Source of the DNA: Stenotrophomonas aracearum
Lineage (GTDB): Bacteria > Pseudomonadota > Gammaproteobacteria > Xanthomonadales > Xanthomonadaceae
Assembly: GCF_031834615.1 (NCBI RefSeq)
Contig: NZ_CP115543.1
Coordinates: forward strand, 3,731,001-3,795,000
Length of the DNA stretch: 64,000 bases
Direction: 5' to 3'
Below, in pieces: positions 56,182-63,937 of the stretch; the first letter of the stretch is position 1, and each line of letters starts with the position of its first letter. The notes under the pieces were generated by a model. That model did no database searches. It was not told the origin of the DNA and worked only from the letters and a program-made list of their open reading frames with translations. The translations under genes were made by a program, and so were the position numbers.

Positions 56182-56577
56182 ATGAACAGCTTGGCCGTTT
56201 CACCCACCGGCGCTACCGTGCTGGTGGTCGAAGATGAAATCGAACTGTCACGACTCTTCGTCGAAGTGTTAACCGCAGCCGGTTACACCGCCGTTCCCGC
56301 GTACTCGGTGACGGATGCATTTGCCGCCATGGCCTACCAGCATTTCGACGCTGCGGTACTCGATGTTGAACTACGCGACGGCGCGATTTTTCCCGTAGCG
56401 GACCGCCTCGCTGCGCAGGGAACGCCCTATCTGTTCGCGTCAGCCATCTACTTCCAGGCGATTCCAAAGGCGCACCAGGACGTGCCGTTCATCGGCAAGC
56501 CGTTCAACATCGACGATCTGCTGTTCCGCGTCGAGCAGATCATCAGCGGCGTGGATCTGGCTTCGCCTGCGGCTTGA
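56182..56577 (+). CDS. Single-domain response regulator
   Basis: The 131-residue protein has a receiver domain only: VLVVEDEIELSRLFVEVLTA (acidic pocket), AAVLDVELRDGA (phosphorylated Asp at residue 61), TPYLFASAIYF and PFIGKPFNIDDLL (conserved Lys). No output domain is present and no kinase is adjacent. It is probably a phosphate relay or target-binding regulator. The last 35 bp overlap arsC on the other strand. Confidence 0.9.
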   Translation: MNSLAVSPTGATVLVVEDEIELSRLFVEVLTAAGYTAVPAYSVTDAFAAMAYQHFDAAVLDVELRDGAIFPVADRLAAQGTPYLFASAIYFQAIPKAHQDVPFIGKPFNIDDLLFRVEQIISGVDLASPAA

Positions 56578-56965
56578 CCACTTCGCCATCTTCCTTGGTG
56601 AATGGCGTTGCGATCACGGGAAGAATCTCCAGCACCACCTCCGACGGCCGCGCCAGGCGGGTACCCAACCCGGTCTGTACCAGCGGCCGCTGGATCAGGA
56701 TCGGGTTGGCGACCATTGCGTCGAGCAGCGCTTCGTCGCTCAAGGCCGCGTCGGCCAGCCCAAGGGCCGCATACGGCGCTTCCTTGCTGCGGATCGCATC
56801 GCGCACCTGCAGACCTGCCGCCGCTATCAGCTCCGCGAGCTTCTGCCGGGTGGGCGGAGTGCGCAGGTAATCCACCACCTGCGGCTCAATGCCGGCATGC
56901 CGGATCAGCGCCAGCGTGTTGCGCGAAGTACCGCACCTGGGGTTGTGGTAAATGACAGCGTTCAT
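56543..56965 (-). CDS. arsC: Arsenate reductase (glutaredoxin-coupled)
   Basis: The 140-residue protein starts VIYHNPRCGTSRNTLALIRH with the catalytic Cys at residue 11. It has VVDYLRTPPTRQKLAELIAA and LIQRPLVQTGLGTRLARPSE with the conserved Arg. It reduces arsenate to arsenite with glutathione and glutaredoxin. No arsR or arsB is in the window, so it may not be part of a dedicated arsenic operon. Its 3' end overlaps the receiver gene by 35 bp. Confidence 0.92.
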   Translation of the reverse strand: MNAVIYHNPRCGTSRNTLALIRHAGIEPQVVDYLRTPPTRQKLAELIAAAGLQVRDAIRSKEAPYAALGLADAALSDEALLDAMVANPILIQRPLVQTGLGTRLARPSEVVLEILPVIATPFTKEDGEVVKPQAKPDPRR

Positions 56966-57029
56966 TTTTCCTTTACAACACGTGCTGGGGCATGGATCGG
57001 ATCAGTTTACCCTGCAGGCGTGTTTGTCA

Positions 57030-57134
57030 TCACATCGGCGGCCAAGCCGCGTTCGCCTTGGCGTGCTCGTACCAGTCCACCATGCCGAGATCGTCCAGCG
57101 CATACTCGCCCCGATTCGACTTCCACGCGGACAT
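57030..57134 (-). pseudogene. Short ORF, possible gene remnant
   Basis: This 34-codon ORF reads MSAWKSNRGEYALDDLGMVD then WYEHAKANAAWPPM. Its composition looks coding-like, but I recognise no family. It lies in the 229-bp gap between arsC and the SDR gene, with no clear ribosome binding site. It may be a remnant of a larger gene or a small protein; I cannot decide. Confidence 0.25.
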
Positions 57135-57194
57135 ACCGGGGAAAGGCAGCGCCGCATGCTCCGATGCGGAATTCAAGCGAACTTGTCGAACGCG

Positions 57195-58031
57195 TCATTT
57201 CGCCAGCGGGTAGTCCGTCGACACGCTGAGTTCCCGCCACCGCTCCATCTCCAGCAGCCTGTCGCGGTCCGCGTTGGCGATGATTTCCAGCGCATCGCTG
57301 CCCAAGGCAAGGCGCAGCGGCGGCCGTTCCTGTGCTGCAAGCTTGAGCAGCGCGGCGGCGGCCCGCGCCGGGTCGCCGGGCTGGCGGCCGTCATAGGCAC
57401 GCTGGGCCCGTGCGGTGGCGCCCACAACGGCTTCGTACTCGCGCCGGCCCTCATGCAAGGTGGTGGACGCGCCGGCGAAGTCGGTACGGAAGCCACCCGG
57501 CTCTACGACGGTGACCTGAACGCCGATCAACGCCATCTCCCTGGCCAACGACTCGGAAAAGCCTTCAACGCCCCACTTGGCGGCAGAGTACGCCGCACGC
57601 CCGGGCGCGCCGATCCGGCCGCCGACCGAGGAGAACTGGATGATGTGGCCACTGCCCTGTTCGCGCATCAACGGAATGACCGCCTTGGTCATGATGATGG
57701 TGCCGAACAGGTTGGTTTCGATCTGCTGCCGGATCTCGGCCAGGCTGGCGTCTTCCACGGAATTCACATCGCCGTAGCCGGCGTTGTTCACCAGCACGTC
57801 CAGCCCGCCGAAGGCCTGCTGCGCCAACACCACCGCGTGAACTGCCTGCCCAGGGTCGGTCACGTCCAACGCGGTCGTTCGTACCGCACTGCCGTGGCGC
57901 TGCACCAGGTCATCAAGACGGGCAGGATCGCGCGCGGTGGCAACCAGCTCGTGCCCCGCCTCCAGTACTGCCTCGGCCAGCGCGCGCCCGATGCCGCGCG
58001 ATGCGCCAGTGATGAGCCATCGTTGTGTCAC
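57195..58031 (-). CDS. SDR family oxidoreductase (last gene of the hydrolase operon)
   Basis: The 278-residue classical SDR has WLITGASRGIGRALAEAVLE, LDVLVNNAGYGDVNSVEDAS, and the catalytic set in IIQFSSVGGRIGAPGRAAYS, AAKWGVEGFSESLAREMALI. The substrate is not known. The GTG start at 58031 overlaps the stop codon of the preceding alpha/beta hydrolase gene by 4 bp. It is the only member of the group without a signal peptide, so it would act in the cytoplasm. Confidence 0.88.
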   Translation of the reverse strand: MTQRWLITGASRGIGRALAEAVLEAGHELVATARDPARLDDLVQRHGSAVRTTALDVTDPGQAVHAVVLAQQAFGGLDVLVNNAGYGDVNSVEDASLAEIRQQIETNLFGTIIMTKAVIPLMREQGSGHIIQFSSVGGRIGAPGRAAYSAAKWGVEGFSESLAREMALIGVQVTVVEPGGFRTDFAGASTTLHEGRREYEAVVGATARAQRAYDGRQPGDPARAAAALLKLAAQERPPLRLALGSDALEIIANADRDRLLEMERWRELSVSTDYPLAK

Positions 58032-58843
58032 GGGCGTGCTCCCTGCGCTGCTTTCTCGATCAGCGCCGCCACGGTGTCGGGATGGGACACCATGACCACG
58101 TGCGAGCCACCCTTGACCACCACGGTCTCGCGGGCCTGCGCGCGCTCGGCCATGAACGCCTGCGCGGCGGCAGGAATGTTCAGGTCGGCATCGCCGTACA
58201 CGAACCAGCTGGGCAGCGTCTTCCACGCCGACGCCGGGCTGGCCTCGTTCAATGCGGCCTCGGTGATCGGGCGCTGGCCTGCCGCCATCAGGCGTGCCTG
58301 CGCGGCGGGAACATCTGCGGCGAACTGCGCATGGAACTTGTCCTGTTCGATGTAGAGATCCTTGCCGCCATCGGCCAGCACGACCGGCGGTGCAAGCGTC
58401 GCGCCAAGGCTGCTGCCCGGGAATTTGCCGGACAGCTGCGCCGCGGTTTCGCCCACCGCCGGTGCAAAGGCGGCGACGAACACCAGCGCCTTGACGTTGG
58501 ACGCGCCATCGGCCGCGGCACTGATCACAAAGCCGCCATAGGAATGCCCCACCAGCACCACCGGGCCGGGGATGCTGCGCAGCAGGCTGTTCACCTCAGC
58601 CGCGTCGGCACGGACGCTTCGAAGTTCGTTGGGCGCCGCTATCACGCGGTAGCCATCGGCGTGCAGCCGGTCAATGACGCCATTCCAGCTGGAACTGTCG
58701 GCGAAGGCGCCGTGGACCAGCACCACCGTGGGCTTGGCCGCCGAAACAGGGGCAGCAAAGCCTGCCAGCGGCGTGGCCAGTGACAACGCCAGCAGCGTCA
58801 GCGTACCGGCAAGGGAGATTGAGCGGCGATTGCGCAGGATCAT
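58028..58843 (-). CDS. Exported alpha/beta hydrolase
   Basis: The 271-residue protein has an N-terminal signal peptide (SLAGTLTLLALSLATPLAGF). The hydrolase fold shows VVLVHGAFADSSSWNGVIDR, the nucleophile elbow VLVGHSYGGFVISA with Ser, and the late GGSHVVMVSHPDTVA with the catalytic His. The substrate is unknown; the type is close to small esterases of the AB_hydrolase_6 kind. The ATG at 58843 has GAGG in front. It is the fourth gene of the operon and overlaps the SDR start. Confidence 0.88.
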   Translation of the reverse strand: MILRNRRSISLAGTLTLLALSLATPLAGFAAPVSAAKPTVVLVHGAFADSSSWNGVIDRLHADGYRVIAAPNELRSVRADAAEVNSLLRSIPGPVVLVGHSYGGFVISAAADGASNVKALVFVAAFAPAVGETAAQLSGKFPGSSLGATLAPPVVLADGGKDLYIEQDKFHAQFAADVPAAQARLMAAGQRPITEAALNEASPASAWKTLPSWFVYGDADLNIPAAAQAFMAERAQARETVVVKGGSHVVMVSHPDTVAALIEKAAQGARP

Positions 58844-58880
58844 GGTGGCATTCCTCAGTGAGAGTGGAAAACGGGGCCAG

Positions 58881-59390
58881 TCACTGCGCCCACCGGGTGA
58901 ACACAAGGTCGTGGTTCTTGACCCGCGATTGATGGCAGGCCAGGCAGGTTTCATGCTGGGCGCGGTCGGCGGGTTGTCCGTCGATGAAGCGGCCAAAGCC
59001 CCAGCCGCCGGACGCGGCGTACTTCTTCGAGTCCTTCACCATGACCTGCACGGTGGTGGCCGCGCCGGGAACCGAGGCCGGGGCGAACTCGCCCGACGGC
59101 ACGTCCTTCCAGGCCAGCTTCACCAGCACCGTGCCGTCGGGAAATGGCAACCGGCCCGCCCGATAGGCGCGCACGGCCACGTCGTTGCCGAGCACCGCGC
59201 GCAGCTCGTTCAACGGAGCGGCTTCCTGCGCCACGCCCACCAGCTGCCAGCGCCGGTAGCCGTCCGGCAGAGTCACGCCGTAGATGGGCGATGCCGGCTT
59301 GGCTGCCGGTGCACCGCGTGCAATGAAGACGGTGCCGAGCACGATCAGTACGCAAACCAGGACGAACAGCAGAATCCGGGCGATCTTCAT
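58881..59390 (-). CDS. Cytochrome P460 family protein
   Basis: The 169-residue protein has an N-terminal membrane or signal helix (LFVLVCVLIVLGTVFIA) and a P460-like domain including YGVTLPDGYRRWQLVGVAQE and SGGWGFGRFIDGQPADRAQH. The haem-binding CxxCH is in ETCLACHQSRV near the C-terminus. P460-type proteins oxidise hydroxylamine or serve as electron carriers. The activity here is unknown. It would be periplasmic and anchored by one helix. It is the third gene of the operon. Confidence 0.82.
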   Translation of the reverse strand: MKIARILLFVLVCVLIVLGTVFIARGAPAAKPASPIYGVTLPDGYRRWQLVGVAQEAAPLNELRAVLGNDVAVRAYRAGRLPFPDGTVLVKLAWKDVPSGEFAPASVPGAATTVQVMVKDSKKYAASGGWGFGRFIDGQPADRAQHETCLACHQSRVKNHDLVFTRWAQ

Positions 59391-59406
59391 CGGTATCCCC
59401 TGCGGC

Positions 59407-60462
59407 CTATAGATGGTCGACATCGATCACCGCCTGCGCGAACGCCTGCGGACTCTCCTGCGGCAGGTTGTGGCCGATGCCGCCGCTGATCAGCCGGTAC
59501 TCGTACTTGCCGGTGAAGCGTTTGGCATAGCTCTCGGCAGTCGGGTGCGGCGCGCCGTTGGCGTCGCCCTCCATGGTGATGGTCGGCACCTCGATGTTGG
59601 GAAGACCGGCCAGGCGCTGTTCCAGCGGCGCGTACTTCGCTTCGCCTTCGGCAAGACCCAGGCGCCACCGGTAGTTGTGGATGGCAATGGCCACCTGGTC
59701 GGGATTGTCCAGTGCGGCGGCACTGCGCGCGAAGGTGGCGTCGTCGAACTTCCACTGCGGCGAGGCCAGCTGCCAGATCAGGCGGGCGAAGTCGTGGCGG
59801 TTCTTGTCATAGCCGTCGCGACCGCGGTCAGTGGCGAAGTAGAACTGGTACCACCACTGCAGTTCGGCCTTCGGCGGCAGGGGTGCACTGCCTGCCGCCT
59901 GGCTGCTGATCAGGTAGCCGCTCACCGACACCAGCGAGCGCACGCGCTCGGGCCACAGCGCGGCGACGATGTTGGCAGAACGCGCGCCCCAGTCGAACCC
60001 GGCAAGCCCGGCGCGCTTGATGCCCAACGCGTCCATGAAGTCGATCACGTCCTGGGCCAGCGCGGCGGGCTCGGCATTGCGCGGGGTGCCGCTGGAGAGG
60101 AAGCGGGTGTCGCCATAGCCGCGTGCGAACGGAACCAGCACCCGGTAGCCCTTTGCCGCCAGCAGCGGCGCCACTTCGTCATAGCTGTGGATGTCGTAGG
60201 GCCAGCCATGCAGCAGGATCACCACCGGCCCTTTTGCCGGCCCGAGTTCGGCATAGGCCACGTCCAGCACACCAGCACGCACGTGCTTGAGCGCGCCCAA
60301 TGCGCCCTGCGGGGTCGCCGCTGCGGCAGGTGCAGTGGTCGAAGGCGCTGCAGCGGCGCTACCGACCAGACCAAGCTGGAACAGGCAGGCCAGCAGGGAA
60401 GCGCCCAGTACGTTGAAGCGGTGGGGCACGGTAGTTGCGCGAGTCATCAAGGTATTCATCAT
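59407..60462 (-). CDS. Exported epoxide hydrolase-like alpha/beta hydrolase
   Basis: This is a 351-residue protein. A signal peptide lies at residues 10-40 (ASLLACLFQLGLVGSAAAAP). The fold has PVVILLHGWPYDIHSYDEVA, an Asp nucleophile in AGLAGFDWGARSANIVAALW and the catalytic His in LISGGIGHNLPQESP. An Asp nucleophile points to epoxide hydrolase or haloalkane dehalogenase chemistry. Two adjacent ATG codons (60462, 60459) could start it; GGAG lies 4 and 7 bp away. It is the second gene of the operon. Confidence 0.88.
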   Translation of the reverse strand: MMNTLMTRATTVPHRFNVLGASLLACLFQLGLVGSAAAAPSTTAPAAAATPQGALGALKHVRAGVLDVAYAELGPAKGPVVILLHGWPYDIHSYDEVAPLLAAKGYRVLVPFARGYGDTRFLSSGTPRNAEPAALAQDVIDFMDALGIKRAGLAGFDWGARSANIVAALWPERVRSLVSVSGYLISSQAAGSAPLPPKAELQWWYQFYFATDRGRDGYDKNRHDFARLIWQLASPQWKFDDATFARSAAALDNPDQVAIAIHNYRWRLGLAEGEAKYAPLEQRLAGLPNIEVPTITMEGDANGAPHPTAESYAKRFTGKYEYRLISGGIGHNLPQESPQAFAQAVIDVDHL

Positions 60463-60493
60463 CGTCTCCAGAAGGAAAGCCCGTGGTGCGGAA

Positions 60494-61819
60494 TCAAGGC
60501 GCGGAATGGCGCAACGGCGCGAACGCGGTGCGCAGTTCTTCGGCGAACAGCTGGGGTTGTTCCCATGCGGCGAAATGGCCGCCCCTGCCGGCTTGGTGGA
60601 AGTAGTAAAGCGAGGGGTAGGCCTGGCGCGTCCAGCTTTCCGGGGCCCGGTAAATCTCGCCGGGGAAGACCGTCACCGCGACCGGCACGCGGATGCTGGC
60701 CGTCTTCTGTGCGGCGGCACTGAAGTTGTTGTTGTTGTTTTCCCAGTAGAAGCGCGATGAAGACGCGCCGGTCCGGGTGACCCAGTACAGGGTCAGGTCG
60801 TCGAGGATGGCGTCGCGGCCGAGCACGGCTTCGGGGTGGCCGTTGCTGTCGGTCCAGGCCGCAATCTTCTCGTAAAGCCACGCCGCCATGCCGGCCGGTG
60901 AGTCGGTCAGCGCATACCCTACCGTCTGCGGGCGGGTCACCATCATCGCGCCGTAGGCGGCATTGCGGCCAAAGAACGTACTCAGCTGGTCGTATGCCTC
61001 GCGCTCGCTTGCACCCAGCCCGGGCGGCGCGGCATGCCCGGCATTGATGCCCTCCACCAGTTCGGCCGGAATCGTGGCCGGCATGTTCAGATGAATGCCC
61101 AGCAGACCCTGCGGCGCCTGGCGTGCCAGCGCATCGGAGATGACCGACCCGTGGTCGCCCCCCTGCGACACGTAATGGGTATAGCCCAGACGTTTCATCA
61201 GCACGTCCCAGGCCCGCGCCACCCGATCCGGGTTCCATCCCGGCGCCGTTGGCCGGCCCGAAAAACCGTAGCCGGGAATGGCCGGAATCACCACGTCGAA
61301 GGCGTCTTCGGCGCGACCGCCATGGGCTACCGGATCGGTCAACGGCCCGATCGCGTTGATGAACTCCAGCGGCGAACCCGGCCAGCCATGGGTGAGCACC
61401 AGTGGCATTGCATGCGGCTCGCGCGAGCGGACGTGGATGAACTGGATGTCCACCCCGTCGATGGTGGTGATGTACTGCGGCAGGCTGTTGAGCCGCTTCT
61501 CCACCCGGCGCCAGTCATAGCCGCTGCCCCAGTACCCCAGCAGGTCCTGCAGGGCGGCCAGCTGCACCCCTTGCGACGTATCGGTGACGGTTTCCCGGTC
61601 GGGCCAGCGGGTCTGCGCAATGCGCCTGCGCAGCTCGACCAGCTCCGACTCGGGAACATGCACGTGATAGGGGCGAATGCTGGTGTCGGGCGAACTCGGC
61701 GCGGGGGCGACCGGCGCGGCAAGCGCCGGTGCCAGCGGGCAGGCGACGGCGAAACCCAGCACGGCGACCAGGCGAAGACAGGCTGTGGTTCGGCGAGTAC
61801 AAAGGACGGTTGAGGACAT
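60494..61819 (-). CDS. Exported EHN-type epoxide hydrolase
   Basis: The 441-residue protein has a signal peptide (LRLVAVLGFAVACPLAPALA). The N-terminal epoxide hydrolase domain follows (EHN, about residues 45-150: YHVHVPESELVELRRRIAQT). In the catalytic domain, MPLVLTHGWPGSPLEFINAI, the Asp nucleophile in VSQGGDHGSVIS and the late RGGHFAAWEQP with the His are visible. It hydrolyses epoxides, probably in the periplasm. It is the first gene of the operon and is divergent from the sensor kinase gene, with 185 bp in between. Confidence 0.9.
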   Translation of the reverse strand: MSSTVLCTRRTTACLRLVAVLGFAVACPLAPALAAPVAPAPSSPDTSIRPYHVHVPESELVELRRRIAQTRWPDRETVTDTSQGVQLAALQDLLGYWGSGYDWRRVEKRLNSLPQYITTIDGVDIQFIHVRSREPHAMPLVLTHGWPGSPLEFINAIGPLTDPVAHGGRAEDAFDVVIPAIPGYGFSGRPTAPGWNPDRVARAWDVLMKRLGYTHYVSQGGDHGSVISDALARQAPQGLLGIHLNMPATIPAELVEGINAGHAAPPGLGASEREAYDQLSTFFGRNAAYGAMMVTRPQTVGYALTDSPAGMAAWLYEKIAAWTDSNGHPEAVLGRDAILDDLTLYWVTRTGASSSRFYWENNNNNFSAAAQKTASIRVPVAVTVFPGEIYRAPESWTRQAYPSLYYFHQAGRGGHFAAWEQPQLFAEELRTAFAPLRHSAP

Positions 61820-61892
61820 GGGGGGCTCCGCACGACGGAAGCGTCGCAGTGGGTGCATATCAGCAGGCCCCGCGCCGGCGCACACTTGAACC

Positions 61893-61912
61893 AAGGTATC
61901 GGTCGATACCTT
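61893..61912. promoter_or_regulatory. Perfect palindrome, candidate response-regulator operator
   Basis: AAGGTATCG, GT, CGATACCTT is a perfect 9-bp inverted repeat in the 185-bp region between the hydrolase operon and the kinase gene. The outer bases extend it (CCAAGG.. / ..CCTTTG). It is placed where the linked response regulator could control both directions. Confidence 0.7.
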
Positions 61913-61935
61913 TGTATGAGCCCGCCGGATCGACA

Positions 61936-61944
61936 CCAAGGTAT
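61936..61944 (+). promoter_or_regulatory. Second half-site of the operator motif
   Basis: CCAAGGTAT repeats the left half of the palindrome at 61891-61901 in the same orientation, 45 bp downstream. It could be a secondary binding site for the same regulator. Confidence 0.5.
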
Positions 61945-62004
61945 GGTTGAAACGCAGCGCAGCGACGCGCACCCTTTCCCGTTGACGATCGTCGAGCAGA
62001 GCCC

Positions 62005-63537
62005 ATGGCGAAGACAGAACCCAGTGGGTCGGAAGACCCCACGATCGCCACGTTCCGTGCGCTGGCCGACGCCATGCCTGCCTCGGTACTGCTGATGACG
62101 CCCGACGGCCAGGTGGAATACGCCAATGAACAGGCGGTCGCATTCCGCGGTGCCAGTCTCGAGGAACAGCGCGCATGGAAGAATGCGCAGCTGATCCATC
62201 CAGACGAACTTCCGCAGGCCATCGAACAGTGGGCGCACTGCGTGGCCACGGGGGACCGGTTCGAGATGGAGTACCGCGTACGTCGCGCCGACGGCGCGTA
62301 CCGCTGGTTCCACGTGCGCGGCCAGCCGGTGAGGGACGCAGCCGGCAGCATCCAGCGCTGGTGCTTCCTCGACGTGGACGTCGATGACCGTAAACGAGGT
62401 GAAGCGCTGCTGGCGCAGACACTGGCCGAACTGGCCGCCTCGAAACAGCGGCTGCGCGCCCTGATCGACACCGTACCGGGGTTCGTCTGGCAGGCCGCAC
62501 CGGACGGCAGCGTGGAATTCCTCAACCAGCGCTGGTTCGACTACACCGGCATGCAGCCGGAGGACGCGCTGGGCAGCGGCTGGACCTCGCGCATCCATCC
62601 CGCCGACGCAGCGCCCCTGGGCGCATACTGGCATGCCCTGCTGGCGTCGGGCGAGCAGGGCAGCTTCGAGGCCAGGCTGCGCGGAGCCGATGAGCGCTAC
62701 CGGTGGTTCCTGATCCGCGCCGTGCCGTTGCTGGACGACAGCGGAAAGGTGCTGCGCTGGTACGGGCAGAACACCGATATCGAGGACCGAAAGCAGGCCG
62801 AACTGTCGCTGGCCCGGGTCCGCTCGGAGCTGGCCCACGTGGCGCGCGTCGCGAGCCTGGGCGCGTTGACTGCCTCCATCGCCCATGAGGTCAACCAGCC
62901 GCTGGCCGGCATCATCACCAACGCCAATACCTGCATGCGCATGTTGAACGCAGATCCTCCCAACCTGGTGGGCGCACGCGAGACGGTGCGGCGCACCCTG
63001 CGCGACGGTAACCGCGCGTCGGACGTCGTCAAGCGCCTGCGGGCGCTGTTCGCCAAGGCCGATGCCACGGCAGAGCCGCTGGATCTGAACGAAGCGACCC
63101 GTGAAGTACTGGCCCTGGTCTCGGCCGAACTGGACCGTGCCGGCATCTCGCTGCAACTGAGGTTCGCAGACCCGTTGCCACCGGCGTGGGCCGACCGCGT
63201 GCAGGTACAGCAGGTCATCCTCAACCTGCTGCTCAATGCCAGCGAAGCCATGTCTGCCCTCGAGCACCGCACCCGACGGCTGTGCGTGACTACCGCTACC
63301 GAAGGCACCGACCGCGTGCGTCTGTCGGTGAGCGACTCCGGCGACGGTGTCGACCCACACGACGCGGAACGCATCTTCCAGGCCTTCCACACCACCAAGC
63401 GCAGCGGCATGGGCATCGGCCTGTCGGTGAGCCGCTCGATCATCGACAGCCACGGTGGTTCGCTCTGGGTGGAATCGGCCGAGATGGGCGGCGCCCAGTT
63501 CGCCTTTACCCTGCCCCGCGCGGAGGCACGCGCATGA
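62005..63537 (+). CDS. PAS-PAS sensor histidine kinase
   Basis: The 510-residue protein has no membrane segment. It has two PAS/PAC modules (about residues 20-135, YRVRRADGAYRWFHVRG; about 150-270, GFVWQAAPDGSVEFLNQRWF), then HisKA with ASIAHEVNQPLAGIITNANT (His near 294). HATPase_c follows with NLLLNASEAMSALE, VSDSGDGVDPHDAERIFQAF and TTKRSGMGIGLSVSRSI. This is the HPK4/FixL-like class. It probably senses a soluble signal; the PAS ligand cannot be told. The next gene overlaps its stop codon by 4 bp. Confidence 0.93.
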   Translation: MAKTEPSGSEDPTIATFRALADAMPASVLLMTPDGQVEYANEQAVAFRGASLEEQRAWKNAQLIHPDELPQAIEQWAHCVATGDRFEMEYRVRRADGAYRWFHVRGQPVRDAAGSIQRWCFLDVDVDDRKRGEALLAQTLAELAASKQRLRALIDTVPGFVWQAAPDGSVEFLNQRWFDYTGMQPEDALGSGWTSRIHPADAAPLGAYWHALLASGEQGSFEARLRGADERYRWFLIRAVPLLDDSGKVLRWYGQNTDIEDRKQAELSLARVRSELAHVARVASLGALTASIAHEVNQPLAGIITNANTCMRMLNADPPNLVGARETVRRTLRDGNRASDVVKRLRALFAKADATAEPLDLNEATREVLALVSAELDRAGISLQLRFADPLPPAWADRVQVQQVILNLLLNASEAMSALEHRTRRLCVTTATEGTDRVRLSVSDSGDGVDPHDAERIFQAFHTTKRSGMGIGLSVSRSIIDSHGGSLWVESAEMGGAQFAFTLPRAEARA

Positions 63538-63905
63538 GCCCTGCCCTGCTGGTGTCGGTGGTGGACGACGACGAATCGGTGCGCGAGTCGCTGCCCGACC
63601 TGCTGCGCGAGTTCGGCTACACGGTGGCCGCGTTCTCTTCGGCCGCCGAGTTCCTCGCCTCGGCCGAGATCGAGAGCACCCGCTGCCTCATCCTGGACAT
63701 CGCCATGCCCGGCATGAGCGGCCCTGAGCTGATGCTGGAACTGCGCCGGCGGCACTACGCGATACCGCTCATCTTCATCACCGCACACGGCTCCGCCAGC
63801 GAGCGTCCACGCTTGATCCGGCAAGGTGCAGTGGAGTGCCTGGCCAAACCCTTCAGCGAGGCCGAGCTGCTGCGGGCGCTCAACGCCGCGCTGCCGCAGC
63901 CCTGA
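63534..63905 (+). CDS. Single-domain response regulator of the kinase operon
   Basis: The 123-residue protein is a receiver domain only: LVSVVDDDESVRESLPDLLR, RCLILDIAMPGMSGPELM (phosphorylated Asp at 55), LIFITAHGSASERPRLIRQG, then ECLAKPFSEAELL. Its sequence style is FixJ-like, but there is no HTH. The ATG overlaps the kinase stop codon (ATGA). It may serve as a phosphate sink or competing acceptor beside the following regulator. Confidence 0.92.
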   Translation: MSPALLVSVVDDDESVRESLPDLLREFGYTVAAFSSAAEFLASAEIESTRCLILDIAMPGMSGPELMLELRRRHYAIPLIFITAHGSASERPRLIRQGAVECLAKPFSEAELLRALNAALPQP

Positions 63906-63937
63906 GCGACTGCCCGCCGAACCCCGGAGAACGCCCC

